Assembly: GCF_000002075.1 (NCBI RefSeq)
Contig: NW_004797288.1
Location: forward strand, 1,489,787 to 1,553,786
Origin: Aplysia californica
Lineage: Eukaryota; Mollusca; Gastropoda; Aplysiida; Aplysiidae
DNA: 64,000 nucleotides
Reading direction: 5' to 3'
The notes below the pieces were generated by a model, which made no database searches, was not told the DNA's origin, and worked only from the letters and a program-made list of their open reading frames with translations. Of this stretch, positions 51,601 through 56,180 are shown piece by piece. How positions within the stretch are numbered: the stretch's first letter is position 1; every line of letters starts with the position of its first letter. The translations under genes and the position numbers were made by a program.

Positions 51601-51664
51601 ACGGCAAGAGAGGGCCAGGTCCAGTGAAAGCAGAAGTCGGAGTAGATCAAGAAGGAGAAGATGA
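469..51664 (+). CDS. ACIN1: Acinus (ACIN1) orthologue, 20 coding exons, whole gene span
   Basis: Seen: twenty exons with GT/AG borders give a conceptual protein of about 1,214 residues. Order: SAP domain (about 17-50), Q-rich and basic segments, a long Ser/Arg-rich low-complexity region (215-593), a KRKWGSK motif near 690, RRM (about 880-957) with [14 protein letters not shown] and [16 protein letters not shown]-rich stretch, [13 protein letters not shown] motif (about 1098-1122) and a C-terminal RE/RS tail. Known: this architecture is that of long-form metazoan Acinus, which with RNPS1 and SAP18 forms the nuclear ASAP complex attached to the exon junction complex and acts in splicing control and apoptotic chromatin condensation. 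Human ACIN1 is of similar size. Odd: exons 17 and 18 are out of phase by one base (see findings). The only other gene seen in the window converges on its 3' end. Confidence 0.96.
1203..2864. mobile_element. DNA transposon copy 1 of a 13-bp-TIR family (non-autonomous)
   Basis: Begins TAGCAATGCCAAT and ends with its exact inverse ATTGGCATTGCTA. Flanked by a perfect 7-bp direct repeat TGCAAAG (1196-1202 and 2865-2871). About 1.19 kb once the 474-bp insertion at 1307-1780 and its 9-bp duplication are removed. A second copy lies in intron 5 (20470-21607). No transposase is visible. I cannot assign the superfamily: a 7-bp duplication fits none of the common groups cleanly. Confidence 0.8.
1307..1780. 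mobile_element. Mutator-like MITE nested in the TIR element
   Basis: Long terminal inverted repeats of about 100 bp (GTGTATACAGACCCGG near both ends, inverted) enclose a GT/GA microsatellite (1422-1474). Flanked by a perfect 9-bp duplication TTTTGAGAA (1298-1306 and 1781-1789). The related element at 20470-21607 has a single TTTTGAGAA at the same place, which proves insertion. Long TIRs plus 9-bp TSD is the MULE pattern. Confidence 0.85.
2872..4039. other. Intron 1 middle part, no recognised element
   Basis: Contains a T/G-rich tract (2890-2925), GC-rich stretches around 2990-3100 and 3700-3850, and no open frame with coding character. I see no repeat boundary. Confidence 0.3.
4040..4595 (+). 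repeat. Old tRNA-derived SINE copy (degenerate)
   Basis: Shares the body of the SINE at 23586: the CCTTTCCTGCTCTCTAGCAA block, a CT-rich tract, the GGTAGGAAAGATCTACACCT block, GTGCAAGTTGCACACG, AAGATCCCTTGGTGGTC and the 3' module ending near 4570. The promoter head is badly decayed (only a trace of box B near 4098). Confidence 0.75.
4793..4856 (+). CDS. ACIN1: Acinus exon 2
   Basis: Residues 51-71 continue the end of the SAP helix ([13 protein letters not shown]) into an acidic linker (SSGDELSE). A T-rich tract then CAG precedes it, and the donor is GTGAAT. It ends in phase 1 and joins in frame to the 20-nt exon 3. The Gln/Leu-rich start fits the exposed end of SAP helix 2. Confidence 0.88.
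5220..5300. repeat. Poly-C run and T-rich acceptor tract
   Basis: About 18 consecutive C (from 5244) followed by a T-rich tract feeding the exon 3 acceptor. On the RNA this is an unusually strong polypyrimidine stretch directly before the microexon. Confidence 0.6.
5316..5335 (+). CDS. ACIN1: Acinus exon 3: 20-nt microexon
   Basis: A T-rich tract ending in TTTCAG precedes 20 bases followed by GTAAGC. Reading from the phase-1 end of exon 2 gives G-KVPNMA and returns to phase 0, exactly what exon 4 needs. If it were skipped, exon 2 (phase 1) would join exon 4 (phase 0) out of frame, so the microexon is needed for the long form. Identified by splice signals and phase only. Confidence 0.72.
6720..8507. 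mobile_element. hAT-type DNA transposon with internal LINE fragment
   Basis: Ends CTGGGTTGG and CCAACCCTG (TIR CAGGGTTGG type) with an 8-bp duplication GAAGAATG/GAAGAATA at 6712-6719 and 8508-8515. AT-rich subterminal repeats (GATTTAAATTTAAATCA and derivatives). A stretch near 6930-6995 recurs near 8115-8190 on either side of the LINE piece. No transposase frame is seen, so it is non-autonomous. Confidence 0.75.
7192..7858 (+). mobile_element. RTE-type LINE 3' fragment (reverse transcriptase C-terminus)
   Basis: From 7192 the translation reads [10 protein letters not shown], later [38 protein letters not shown], and in other frames FFGH and FDGKRG. This is the C-terminal part of a non-LTR reverse transcriptase ORF (YLGT.IS..GR, R..ILK.YI.P.LLYG.E.W). 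The copy has in-frame stops (one near 7256, another after 7506) and at least one frameshift, and ends in a TGATGATGATGA tail typical of RTE elements. 5'-truncated and dead. Confidence 0.88.
9281..10230. mobile_element. Possible TTAA-flanked MITE
   Basis: TTAA at 9277-9280 and 10231-10234. Ends begin CTCTGTGAACCCC and, inverted, CTCTTTAACGAGA, a weak match. The interior has a repeated CCCATTGGACGC motif (9290 and 9346) and a CpG-rich AAGATGGCGGCC stretch at 10082. The end similarity is short, so this is tentative. Confidence 0.3.
10235..11424. other. Intron 3 distal part, nothing recognised
   Basis: AT-rich sequence with a G-rich run near 11000. No open frame of coding character, no repeat ends found. 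A T-rich tract precedes the exon 4 acceptor. Confidence 0.3.
11425..11527 (+). CDS. ACIN1: Acinus exon 4: Gln-rich helical segment
   Basis: Residues 79-112 ([20 protein letters not shown] onward) form a predicted amphipathic, Gln-rich helix of the kind that follows the SAP linker in Acinus. CTGTTCAG precedes it and GTGAGT follows. It ends in phase 1. It is isolated by introns of 6.1 kb and 7.9 kb. Confidence 0.9.
11528..13017. other. Intron 4 proximal part, nothing recognised
   Basis: Unique-looking AT-rich DNA with a G-rich tract at 12415-12440. Short open frames on both strands lack composition or similarity that would support coding. Confidence 0.3.
13020..13826. mobile_element. Tc1/mariner (Tigger-like) non-autonomous element, copy 1
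   Basis: Bounded by TA (13018-13019, 13827-13828). The ends share the ACAGTCRAACCTGCC-type inverted repeat with GGCCACCTGT-rich subterminal motifs. The interior matches the element at 46806-47592 in opposite orientation, including blocks around the ACCCATGTGTTTGTTTTA motif and an (AAC)n tract. A C run (13630-13649) and (AAC)n make it hypervariable. No intact transposase. Confidence 0.8.
14139..14525 (+). mobile_element. LINE reverse transcriptase C-terminal remnant
   Basis: The frame reads [20 protein letters not shown] and [17 protein letters not shown], the conserved end of non-LTR ORF2 proteins (INKCLR.IL.IRW.D.VTNEEL). The preceding CWGIQVV belongs to the same domain. Further 3' the frame is broken. 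5'-truncated. Distinct in sequence from the RTE piece at 7192. Confidence 0.8.
15069..15229 (+). repeat. SINE family D copy
   Basis: Starts GGCGGGTGCTCTGG, contains CTATCAAACATCTATCGT and GTTACTCTCTTGTAACACCT, and ends with the common module GCGCTCATGTGACC...GAGTGCCGT. About 160 bp. No clear tRNA boxes; it directly abuts a family E copy. Confidence 0.75.
15233..15615 (+). repeat. SINE family E copy
   Basis: Body of about 320 bp (AGTGCCACTGACTGTAGTGT onward, GACATTTCTCGTTCAAGCA, GATTCCCTGTAAAGACTTCT) followed by the shared 3' module at 15553-15595. Copies also lie at 44698 and 57681. A 170-codon minus-strand open frame across it also occurs, altered, in the 44.7-kb copy and looks incidental. 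Confidence 0.78.
15821..16080. repeat. Interspersed repeat R, copy 1
   Basis: Resembles 62425-62665: blocks GGCTTCACTTTCCACG, AGCTCAC/AGCTGAAC, AAGGTGT.CAGC and TGTGTTTACG appear in the same order and spacing. Family unknown; no ends defined. Confidence 0.65.
16096..16212. repeat. (CA)n-rich microsatellite
   Basis: Imperfect (CA)n interrupted by TG, CG and TA over about 115 bp. The two long His/Thr-rich open frames here come from the repeat. Confidence 0.95.
17045..17203 (+). repeat. SINE family D copy
   Basis: GGTTGGCGGGTGCTCTGGTG start, shared body and the 3' module (CAGCACTTATACGACC...TGCATGTGCC) with an A-rich end (ACTAAAACAAAAC). A short isolated piece at 17405-17430 has the same 3' end. 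Confidence 0.8.
18037..18190 (+). repeat. SINE family D copy, 5'-truncated
   Basis: Starts inside the body (CTTCTTCTTTCCTATC) and runs to the hairpin module GGCGCTCATATGACC...GAGTGCC and CCTCTACTAAAACTAAC. Confidence 0.78.
18307..18360. repeat. Poly-G tract
   Basis: An unbroken run of about 18 G followed by more G-rich sequence (GGGCGGG, GTGGGGG). It could form a G-quadruplex in the intron RNA. Lengths of such runs are often wrong in assemblies. Confidence 0.7.
18483..19085 (+). repeat. SINE family D copy split by an insertion
   Basis: 5' part 18483-18575 (GTTCGCGGGTGCTCTGGTGT) and 3' part from about 18976 (TTTTTTATGTTTGTTACT) to the hairpin GGCGCTC/GAGCGCC at 19024-19062. About 400 bp of unrelated DNA lies between. 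Confidence 0.75.
18576..18975. mobile_element. Insertion in SINE D; Helitron-like ends possible
   Basis: The left border falls after CTTCTAT and the right before TCTTTTTTATG. The right end reads GGGCCCAGCTAG followed by T, resembling the CTRR-T end of Helitrons, with a small hairpin just inside (CTTTCATCGAAAG). The 5' end TCTATTTG after A would fit. No protein evidence. Confidence 0.3.
19378..19578 (+). CDS. ACIN1: Acinus exon 5: basic, Ala/Ser/Glu-rich linker
   Basis: Residues 113-179, starting [16 protein letters not shown]. The stretch is low complexity, with KR/KK clusters that could act as nuclear localisation signals (ERKRKS near the start; RPARKSSRN near the end). TTTTCAG precedes it and GTAAGT follows. 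It is more CpG-rich than the flanking introns, as expected of coding sequence. It ends in phase 1. Confidence 0.92.
20470..21607. mobile_element. DNA transposon copy 2 of the 13-bp-TIR family
   Basis: Collinear with 1212-2864, mostly identical, without the Mutator-like insertion. The right end ATTGGCATTGCTA is intact; the left end is decayed (TTGCAACGCC). A small internal deletion removes about 30 bp near 21026. A minus-strand open frame ([10 protein letters not shown]...) appears in both copies but diverges by indels, so it is not coding. Confidence 0.85.
21611..21677. repeat. Tandem 35-bp repeat, two units
   Basis: TGCGATTAGTACCAGTGCTA and AATAAAACGC recur at a 35-bp step with small changes, directly after the end of the TIR element. 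Confidence 0.75.
22229..22735. repeat. Inverted-repeat region with TATTCTCACC motifs
   Basis: A local palindrome (CTATTCTCACCCGGGGTGAG, 22229-22262), GGCTATTCTCACC at 22279 and its inverse GGTGAGAATAGCC at 22719. Also a GA-tract plus GCGAGAACTTCCGGGCA segment repeated at 22463-22505 and 22667-22718. Possible TIR element; no target duplication found. Confidence 0.45.
23586..24137 (+). repeat. tRNA-derived SINE (Glu-like head)
   Basis: Head has box A TGGCCTAGAGGTTAAGG and box B GGGTTCGAATCC; the presumed anticodon loop CTCTCAT reads CTC (Glu-like). About 550 bp: CT-rich body, GGTAGGAAAGAACTACACCT block, GTGCAAGTTGCGCACG partly duplicated (23928-23970), then the shared 3' module (GCGCTCATATGACC...GAGCGCCGTAAAAC) and an (AAAAAC)n tail. 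The most complete of the three copies in this window. Confidence 0.85.
24186..24670. repeat. Duplicated block with CTTAAG-centred palindromes
   Basis: Two related units (about 24186-24435 and 24465-24670) each contain ACAAATACTTTRGG...CAAACTAAAAATTT followed by repeats of GTCTAGCCGTACTTAAGTAC and its complement. Perfect palindromes occur around 24355-24380 and 24395-24412. Confidence 0.75.
24911..25303. mobile_element. TIR element (hAT-like) with nested TTAA MITE
   Basis: CTCAGTGCTTTCTTG...TATCTCCATTTTT at the left is inverted as AAAAATGGAGATA...CAAGAAAGCACTGAG at the right. Flanks ATCATGAT/GTCGTGAT agree at 6 of 8 positions. Inside, 24945-25206 lies between TTAA sites and has ends of the form CTCTWTWYCT, so it looks like a separate insertion. 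Confidence 0.6.
24945..25206. mobile_element. TTAA-flanked MITE, related copy at 62.7 kb
   Basis: TTAA at 24941-24944 and 25207-25210. Internal blocks GGGCCCCTTCTTTGGT, CCTATTTTGATAGTT and GGCAATTGCCGAAAAGTAAT recur with changes at 62729-62935. piggyBac-like by target site only. Confidence 0.5.
25572..25677 (+). CDS. ACIN1: Acinus exon 6: Ser/Arg linker
   Basis: Residues 180-214 ([20 protein letters not shown] onward) open the RS-rich part of the protein. The SRSPTPE motif is a likely proline-directed kinase target (inference). AAACAG precedes the exon and GTAACT follows. It ends in phase 2, with AG completed to Ser by exon 7. Confidence 0.9.
25678..30570. other. Intron 6 proximal part, nothing recognised
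   Basis: About 4.9 kb of T-rich intron with no repeat family shared with the rest of the window and no frame of coding character. This is the longest element-free stretch found. It could hold regulatory sequence, but no motif stands out. Confidence 0.4.
30575..31086. mobile_element. piggyBac-like MITE
   Basis: TTAA at 30571-30574 and 31087-31090. Terminal inverted repeats CTCACTGAGCC and GGCTCAGTAAG. 512 bp, no coding region. Confidence 0.7.
31247..32034 (+). mobile_element. Tigger/pogo-like element with transposase N-terminus
   Basis: TA duplicated at 31245-31246 and 32035-32036. Near-perfect inverted ends CAGTAGAACATGACTATAGC and GCTATAGCCGTGTTCTACTG. At 31780-31869 a short frame [18 protein letters not shown] matches the N-terminal start of CENP-B/Tigger-type helix-turn-helix transposases and stops after 29 codons. 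An internal deletion derivative of an autonomous element. Confidence 0.82.
32037..34526. other. Intron 6 distal part, nothing recognised
   Basis: AT-rich unique-looking sequence ending in the exon 7 acceptor tract. Open frames at 32923-33159 and 33171-33467 are short and have no supporting similarity. Confidence 0.35.
34527..35661 (+). CDS. ACIN1: Acinus exon 7: large RS/Ser/Glu-rich exon
   Basis: Residues 215-593 in one 1,135-nt exon, much longer than the other 19. It opens with [20 protein letters not shown], an AT-hook-like basic patch, continues through acidic Ser/Glu/Lys low complexity, and closes with an RS cluster ([13 protein letters not shown]). Acinus long forms carry such a disordered region between SAP and RRM; sequence is poorly conserved there but composition is. 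TTTTCAG precedes it and GTTAGC follows. The frame stays open 61 codons into intron 7, but that extension lacks the composition of the exon. Confidence 0.95.
36619..36719 (+). CDS. ACIN1: Acinus exon 8
   Basis: Residues 594-626 ([20 protein letters not shown] onward), an acidic/Ser/Thr linker. TGTGACAG precedes it and GTAAGT follows. It ends in phase 2. There is no recognisable fold, and it is placed by phase and composition. Confidence 0.85.
37448..37493 (+). CDS. ACIN1: Acinus exon 9 (46 nt)
   Basis: Residues 627-642 ([16 protein letters not shown]). A short acidic exon preceded by TTTCTACAG and followed by GTGAGT. It accepts phase 2 and ends in phase 0, so skipping it would shift the frame. 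Confidence 0.83.
37494..39634. other. Intron 9, with a GC-richer segment
   Basis: Between about 37795 and 38660 the base composition changes: CpG and GC are higher than in the flanks. The segment is likely an old insertion, but I found no terminal repeats or conserved protein in it. Confidence 0.3.
39635..39719 (+). CDS. ACIN1: Acinus exon 10
   Basis: Residues 643-670 ([20 protein letters not shown] onward). An acidic linker preceded by AATATCAG and followed by GTGGTT. It ends in phase 1, joining GAC of exon 11 in frame. Confidence 0.83.
40184..40317 (+). CDS. ACIN1: Acinus exon 11: KRKWGSK motif
   Basis: Residues 671-715. After a Lys/Glu-rich run it encodes [20 protein letters not shown] and then ISSDSLK. 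This matches the conserved Acinus block that reads RRWGAS...ITTESLK in human ACIN1 as I recall it, so the exon anchors the gene before the RRM. AACAG precedes it and GTTTGC follows. It ends in phase 0. Confidence 0.94.
40911..41973 (+). mobile_element. piggyBac-like element
   Basis: TTAA at 40907-40910 and 41974-41977. Perfect terminal inverted repeats CCCTAACTCTGGCAAG and CTTGCCAGAGTTAGGG, with GGCCGAT/GGCCCTGCCA subterminal repeats. The CCCT start plus TTAA is the piggyBac signature. A short frame at 41210-41392 ([20 protein letters not shown]) may be a transposase N-terminal remnant; this is uncertain. 1,063 bp. Confidence 0.85.
42050..42175 (+). CDS. ACIN1: Acinus exon 12
   Basis: Residues 716-757 ([20 protein letters not shown] onward). 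An acidic segment between the RWG block and the RRM; human Acinus has an acidic DxxAVVDL-type stretch at this place. CTCAG precedes it and GTAAGA follows; both ends are phase 0. Confidence 0.88.
42584..42606. repeat. (CA)n microsatellite
   Basis: A short (CA)n tract in intron 12. Confidence 0.85.
42882..43143 (+). CDS. ACIN1: Acinus exon 13
   Basis: Residues 758-844 ([20 protein letters not shown] onward). Highly charged, with an acidic first half and then a Lys-rich run ([15 protein letters not shown]). CCCAACAG precedes it and GTAATT follows. It ends in phase 1. Probably disordered (inference from composition). Confidence 0.9.
43666..43904 (+). CDS. ACIN1: Acinus exon 14: first half of the RRM
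   Basis: Residues 845-924. [20 protein letters not shown] carries the RNP2-like strand and helix 1; [16 protein letters not shown] carries strands 2-3. The usual aromatic RNP1 residues are absent, as in other Acinus RRMs, which are thought to serve mainly protein contacts. ATTTTCAG precedes it and GTAAGT follows. It ends in phase 0 in the middle of the domain. Confidence 0.97.
44205..44250. repeat. (CA)/(CGCA) microsatellite
   Basis: GCACGCACGCACGCATGC followed by (CA)n in intron 14. Confidence 0.9.
44514..44621 (+). CDS. ACIN1: Acinus exon 15: second half of the RRM
   Basis: Residues 925-960: [20 protein letters not shown] (helix 2) and then [16 protein letters not shown] (strand 4). KWPQSNPK is one of the most conserved blocks of Acinus. 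TTGGCAG precedes it. The donor GTAAG at 44622 runs straight into the TA target site of a MITE (see findings). Both ends are phase 0. Confidence 0.97.
44629..45187. mobile_element. Tigger-like MITE abutting exon 15 donor, split by a SINE
   Basis: TA at 44627-44628 and 45188-45189. Ends CAATTGAACCTGC and, on the right, CAACTTCGACTG. Without the SINE it is about 170 bp, like 49686-49854. The SINE E copy is inserted with a repeated CGACCATTT. Confidence 0.78.
44698..45084 (+). repeat. SINE family E copy inside the MITE
   Basis: Same body as 15233-15615 and the shared 3' module with perfect arms GGCGCTC and GAGCGCC (45014-45053). Flanked by CGACCATTT at 44681 and 45085. Confidence 0.82.
45289..45462 (+). 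repeat. SINE family D copy
   Basis: GGTGGTTGGCGGGTGCTCTG start, shared body, 3' module with the A/T-variant arms (GGCACTT ... AAGTGCT). Confidence 0.82.
45802..46052 (+). CDS. ACIN1: Acinus exon 16: RE-rich linker
   Basis: Residues 961-1043. [20 protein letters not shown] leads into a long Arg/Glu/Lys helix-forming run and ends [14 protein letters not shown], matching the REWDRDK motif of human Acinus. The acceptor is TTTGAAG, a weaker site than its neighbours. The donor is GTAGGC. It ends in phase 2. Confidence 0.94.
46806..47592. mobile_element. Tc1/mariner (Tigger-like) non-autonomous element, copy 2
   Basis: TA at 46804-46805 and 47593-47594, ends CAGTCAAACCTG and CAGGTTTGACTG. Homologous to 13020-13826 in the opposite orientation over nearly its whole length. 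Confidence 0.87.
47842..48578. mobile_element. piggyBac-like MITE
   Basis: TTAA at 47838-47841 and 48579-48582. Inverted ends CCCTTTCGCACTTA and TAAGTGCGAAACGG. Contains a (AGATCT)n stretch at 48097-48114. 737 bp, no transposase seen. Confidence 0.83.
48719..48859 (+). CDS. ACIN1: Acinus exon 17: RS/KE-rich, frame discordant at 3' end
   Basis: Joined to exon 16 it reads [20 protein letters not shown] and then [20 protein letters not shown], the RS segment before the RNPS1/SAP18-binding motif. The other two frames hit stops, so this frame is secure. As given the exon is 141 nt and ends in phase 2, whereas exon 18 requires phase 1, so direct joining gives a stop a few codons into exon 18. One fewer A near 48840-48859 would restore agreement. 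Donor GTATTT, acceptor CCGCAG. Confidence 0.85.
49006..49135 (-). repeat. tRNA-SINE 3' fragment, reverse orientation
   Basis: Its complement reads AGTAGGCTTCGGCCGCCAC, CAAAATTCAAAATTCCTAC and the 3' module CGCTCATATGACTTTATG with GTAAAACACTTACGC and a poly-A tail (the T run 48999-49012). 5'-truncated, in intron 17. Confidence 0.8.
49243..49430 (+). repeat. SINE family D copy
   Basis: GTTGGCGGGTGCTCTGGTGT start, full body, module GGCGCTGATGTGACC...GAGCACC and CCTCTACTAAAACT tail. Confidence 0.82.
49549..49652 (+). CDS. ACIN1: Acinus exon 18: RNPS1/SAP18-binding motif
   Basis: Residues about 1091-1125, with [13 protein letters not shown] and PCIYWLPLT. This motif is nearly identical to human ACIN1 as I recall it. 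It is the short segment that holds RNPS1 and SAP18 together in ASAP; Pinin carries an equivalent for PSAP. TTCTGCAG precedes it and GTAAAA follows. It ends in phase 0. The strongest single marker for the gene's identity. Confidence 0.97.
49686..49854. mobile_element. Short Tigger-like MITE
   Basis: TA-bounded (49684-49685, 49855-49856), 169 bp; left TIR CAGTCTAGCC, right GACAGTTTCGAATG, plus GACAATGGGTGGCTGTCTTG shared with the long copies. Confidence 0.75.
50384..50556. mobile_element. Short Tigger-like MITE
   Basis: GGAACCTGCTCCAACGGCCA, CACCTGTACAAACGACTGC and right end GACAATTTTGACTG before TA. The left terminus is disturbed (the TACAG may lie at 50359). Confidence 0.72.
50881..50979 (+). 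CDS. ACIN1: Acinus exon 19: charged coiled segment
   Basis: Residues 1126-1158 ([20 protein letters not shown] onward). Arg/Lys/Glu/Gln helix, probably a single alpha helix or coiled coil. CTCTCCAG precedes it and GTGAGT follows; both ends are phase 0. Confidence 0.93.
51285..51470. mobile_element. Short Tigger-like MITE, decayed
   Basis: TAGTTAAACCTGCTCTAATG, GGCCACCTGTGCAAGACAGT and CACCTGTCTCAGACAACC. The right TIR is degraded. It ends about 25 bp before exon 20, so it borders the acceptor region. Confidence 0.68.
51494..51664 (+). CDS. ACIN1: Acinus exon 20: RE/RS tail and stop
   Basis: Residues 1159-1214 then TGA. A long RE/RD dipeptide run gives way to SRSRSRRRR. Such a tail is typical of Acinus and other SR-related proteins and is a likely SR-kinase substrate (known for the family, inferred here). 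GTTTCAG precedes it. Confidence 0.95.
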   Translation, partial: EAAREERQREREREREKEREKERARSRDRERERDRGRQERARSSESRSRSRSRRRR

Positions 51665-53460
51665 AGTACTTGAAATATGTTCATTTCAGGTATTTGTTGC
51701 ATTGGGAATCGGGATATGAGTTGCACCATAGAGTTATGGACCCAGTGGGTTTCTTTTAATCTCTTACTCATTCTTAAGTTTTTCGGGAAGTGTCCCGATT
51801 GTGAGAGTAACGTAGTGTAACAATAGCTCAAAATGGGTCTATTCTATGAGGCTCCCTCAAGGGATGGAGTGATTTTGTTAAATGCTACAGTTGATAAATT
51901 AGCATAAAAAGACTTCATAAAAAAAAGCCAGATGCTTTGGTGTTGTCGACACCAAATGTATTGCATCATGGTGAAATCAGTCGTTTGTCAAAATAATGAA
52001 ATCGAAGAAACCAGAATTTTTTTGCCTGTTGGGCAATTCATTTAAAACACTTTCTATGTGGATCTTATGGCAGAATGTTGATTAGAGGGGAAAAAAGGAG
52101 AGAGTATATTTGCAATTTCCAAGGATACTCAAACTTGTGAATTCACCAAACTTTGTTGGCTCTCTGTGTTGTGGCTAATTTTACCCCTGACTTTAGGCGA
52201 CAACACCCTTCAATTAAAAATATCTTGATGTTTGTTCAAGAGAGGCGAGTATTTAAAAAAAATCAAAAGCAAGACAAGTAAACGAATGTTAAGATGATAC
52301 CAATAACTCTGTATGCCCAAGTATTGATTGTCGCCTGATTTCACGACGTGGTGACACTACTAATGTGATTTTTAGACCAATATTTTGCATGACTACTTTG
52401 CTTTCAATAAAGCGTCCATGTTTCAAGTTTAATATTTTTGCTGCAAAGAGGCTATGCAACTTGGCTTGAACTAAATATGAATTTTTGGCATTTCATTGCA
52501 GCACAGTGCTACCAACCTCTGTCCTGTAACTTGTAATTTGGAGAAAGTTGAACAGTGGCTTTCGGTTTATTCAAAATCATGTATTGTTCAGAATTTTTGG
52601 AAGCTATTGTCTGTTGATGGAAGAAGATGAAATACTTGGAAGAACAGGAAGGCTTACAAAGAACACTCTAGTTTCGATTCCTATGCTTTTAATCATACTT
52701 ATGATTTTAACAATGACTCCAAGTTTCCTTTTTTAGGGTTATATTATTTTTTAACGCAGTTTCTGAATTTACCCTCTACAGACAAAAGTGTACCACAAGC
52801 TCATGGTTCATTCCCAGTCAGAAGCTGTACATTGCCTGTAAAGGTGCAGGCATAGAATTCTGAGTGAGGAATATATTTCTTGAGGAAATTTAACTTAAGG
52901 GAGTTGATGCAAATGGTGATTGTAGAATTTATTTATATTTGTAATGTTTACCTTTGAAGAAGGGGATGTGTTGCTGTCTGAATGTATGTTATTAGTTTAT
53001 TGTTTTGAATGTAAAAGATTGTTATATATTGTTGAAAAAGGAAACACAAAAGCTTAGGATAGTTTTACATTTGTTTTATTGGATCTCAGTACATAATAGT
53101 CTGCAGTGCTTCTTGCCATGGGCTTTAGGGGAACAAACATCAGTTGATTTTTTAAAGTACAGCCTAATCTCAATATGTCTGGGAACATATGTGCAATGGC
53201 TCATATTGCTTGGCTCTGAAGGGTGGCATTGATTTATTTATAGATCTGTTTTGTGAGTAAAATGTTTGTGATATGTTCATCTTCTGTGGCCAGTAGGAAA
53301 AGTCATTTGAAAAAGGGGCCTTATGATGGGCAGGTTTTTATGCAGTAGTACTTTGTAAAGTGAGTGAGTGGAGAAGTGATGGGAGAGATTGCCTGTTTTC
53401 TGAAAGTGTGATGGATCACTTTTAATGTATTTATTTTTCAATAAATACCGATGAAATGCT
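51665..53460 (+). terminator. Acinus 3' UTR with two poly(A) signals
   Basis: No coding signal follows the stop. AATAAA hexamers lie at 52406-52411 and 53440-53445, the second followed by a T/G-rich stretch (53460-53560), so two alternative 3' ends about 1 kb apart are likely. Which is used cannot be told from sequence. Confidence 0.6.
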
Positions 53461-55920
53461 CTTTGCTCTTTGGTTTTATTTGTCCTCATATTGTATCGTC
53501 ATATTGTCTTGGCTGTGTTGGTTTGTTCTTTTTTCCCTGTTTTGGATGTGTGGCACTTGTTTTTTTTATTAATGAGGAGGGTTGTTTTAGTTTTTTAAAA
53601 ATCCCATTTTGTCATTTGTCCGGGTTGTGTGTCTTTGGTCAAAGTAGTCATCACTTCTCTGTTGTCTTTTCTGTATTATAAGTATGGCCTTTGTGTTTTG
53701 GACAGAAAGTTGCGTTTGGCAATTGGAAGGAACTTTGGTGTACCAAGGAAGAAGCAAGGAAAGAGAGGCATCATGAAAGAATGAGGAAAATGATAACTTA
53801 TCGTGAGAATGTTTTCCCTTCCTTATATAAATCTGTTCTATATGGGACATTGGAGTTAACAGATGACCAGTGTCTGTGGTGAAATGATTGGGCTCTTTGC
53901 CCTTTGAGCCCTGATCTCCTGAGGCTACCATGCCCTTCTGCCTTAGTTCTTGAGCAGTTCGCACCTTCATTCATATCATTGTCAGAATCAAATTTCATAT
54001 CCTACTCGGGATAGTCCTCATCATTACTGTGGAACTTAGATTCAATGAACTCGGATCAAATGAAAACTTGAATTCAACTAAAGGATGTAGATTCCCCGTT
54101 TTTTTTAATACATGAAAATTAATTAATATAACTCGGATTTCAACGAATAGATAAATGATAAATGAGCAAGCTCGAATACAGCGCTTGCAGGGTGAACAGC
54201 CCCTGCTGATGTAGATTTATTCATTATTCTCCTGCAACGAACTTTATCTCTTACTGGAAGCCATCCATGACATCTGCTTGTGAACCATTATTCGCATTGC
54301 CTATTGTTTATATGTGTGTGTGCCTAAAGAAAGGTAGGCCTACCAAAAGTCACCACAGACCTTTTTGAGCTACAGGCTGATAAGTGATAATGACAAAAAA
54401 TCACTTTTTGACCAAAATGTGCTTCCATAAAAAAAAAAAGATAATTTTCTCCATTTTTTAACAATGCATTCAAAAGAGTTTTCATTGATTTGACTTTTAA
54501 ATCTTTTATTGTGAATTGTTATGAGGGTAGGGCATGTTTTAAAAAGTTAATAAAAACTGCTTTTAAAAGGTGTCAAAATCTATTGTTGAAGCACATTTTC
54601 TCTTCCCCGCTATGTTTTTTTACCATTGAATTCTAATCATGATACTGATGTCAACTGACTGAATGCCGAATTGGAAATGAATTTTCCCATGAATAAATAC
54701 ATTAGAAACAATTGAATCATCATTTCTTTCAAGTTTGCATGTGTTCTAAACTTAAAATTAAAAGCTTAATTTTCTCAAAATTAGATCTTTGTACCCTACC
54801 TTGCAAAATGTGCAATATCTAAAAAATTACTTAGGATATCTCTAAAATAATTCAAAAACCACTGTGTTCAGCATTGGATGTCCCCTATTAGGTACAAGCC
54901 TTATCTCCAAATGGTTAAAATCCCTCTTTTGGTACCTTTCTTTCGGCACACACACATATGATCTTCTTATTATACAACCAATCAGCGGCCTTCTTTCATG
55001 AATACACATGTTGTTAGAACGCATACATTTCTGACAAGCGGCCAGCATGTGTGTGTAATGAATGTGTGACTGTGTGTGTGTGTGTGCCTGTGTGCGTTTC
55101 AATGTCCGGGTGGAGGGGGGGGGGCACAAGCGGACCGGGCCTGGATGGAACACCGGTAACCAGTAGAGATCATACAAATGCGTCACACTACTCTGTCATT
55201 TTTTCCCCTAGCTACTGATCAATATTTCAATGATAAGCTAGTCTTGACAAGGATCTACATAATGAATTATTATGCGCTGGTCTGTGGAATTAAACGTTGC
55301 CATATGCTACTGCTACTGGCTGTACACAGCAACACAACTTGTTCGGCAAAGAGTAAGCCATAGATCATATAGATGATAGACGACACAGGCGTGCATTTGA
55401 ACTAATTGGACATTTTAATTAGCACAGAGTGTGCTTAGTAGAGTTCAGTGTATTTTGCTTGAATTTTCCAGCATTTCTTTGGTATGGCATCAACGAAAAT
55501 GCATCTCATGAAACCAGACTACTTTTGATTCAGCAAGCTGAACACATTTTACATTGCTTGCTCGGTGCCCGTAATTATCTACACAAAAACCTTATTTTCT
55601 ATTACGAACGTTCGGTTTCAATGAAATTGAAGATCAGGCCAGACTTAGTTGAATATGTGTTCCAATGTACCGGCATCTAATTCAGAAAGATCTTCAAAAT
55701 GTTCAATAATGCCCAGTATAGTAAACACTGTTTTCAAAGCGCATTTTGTCCCAGGCAGGCCGGTTGAGGGATATTGTCTTGCTCACCGGTGTACCAGTGG
55801 CTTGGAATACGGGTAATTTTACTTGCCTTCGGAGTGTACCGATGGATAGGGCTCAACAAAAGGTTAGGCTCCTCTGTAGTAGTACAGATAATTGAGAAAA
55901 AGTGCATCATGTGTAGACCA
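53461..55920. other. Intergenic, nothing recognised
   Basis: AT-rich DNA downstream of Acinus with a TG microsatellite (about 55050-55085) and a short G run (55110-55122). No repeat boundaries or coding frames supported. Confidence 0.35.
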
Positions 55921-56180
55921 GATGTCCAGCGGCTCTCGTGGTGTAGAGGTTATGGTGTTAGCCTCTCATTCAGTAGGTCCCAGGTTCGTAACCTGACAGT
56001 GACTAGGAAAATTTTAGAAAAGAATCTCTCCTTTCACCTTCTTTCCTGCTCTCTAACCATGTTCTGTCGTCTGCTTTTGTCTCCACTTTCTGCCCCCTCC
56101 TCTGGGCTCCTGACTCTTTCTGCAGCCTTTCTAATGCTACTCCTTTGGTCTTTCTATTCTTACTGCTGTCTTTCAGCCAC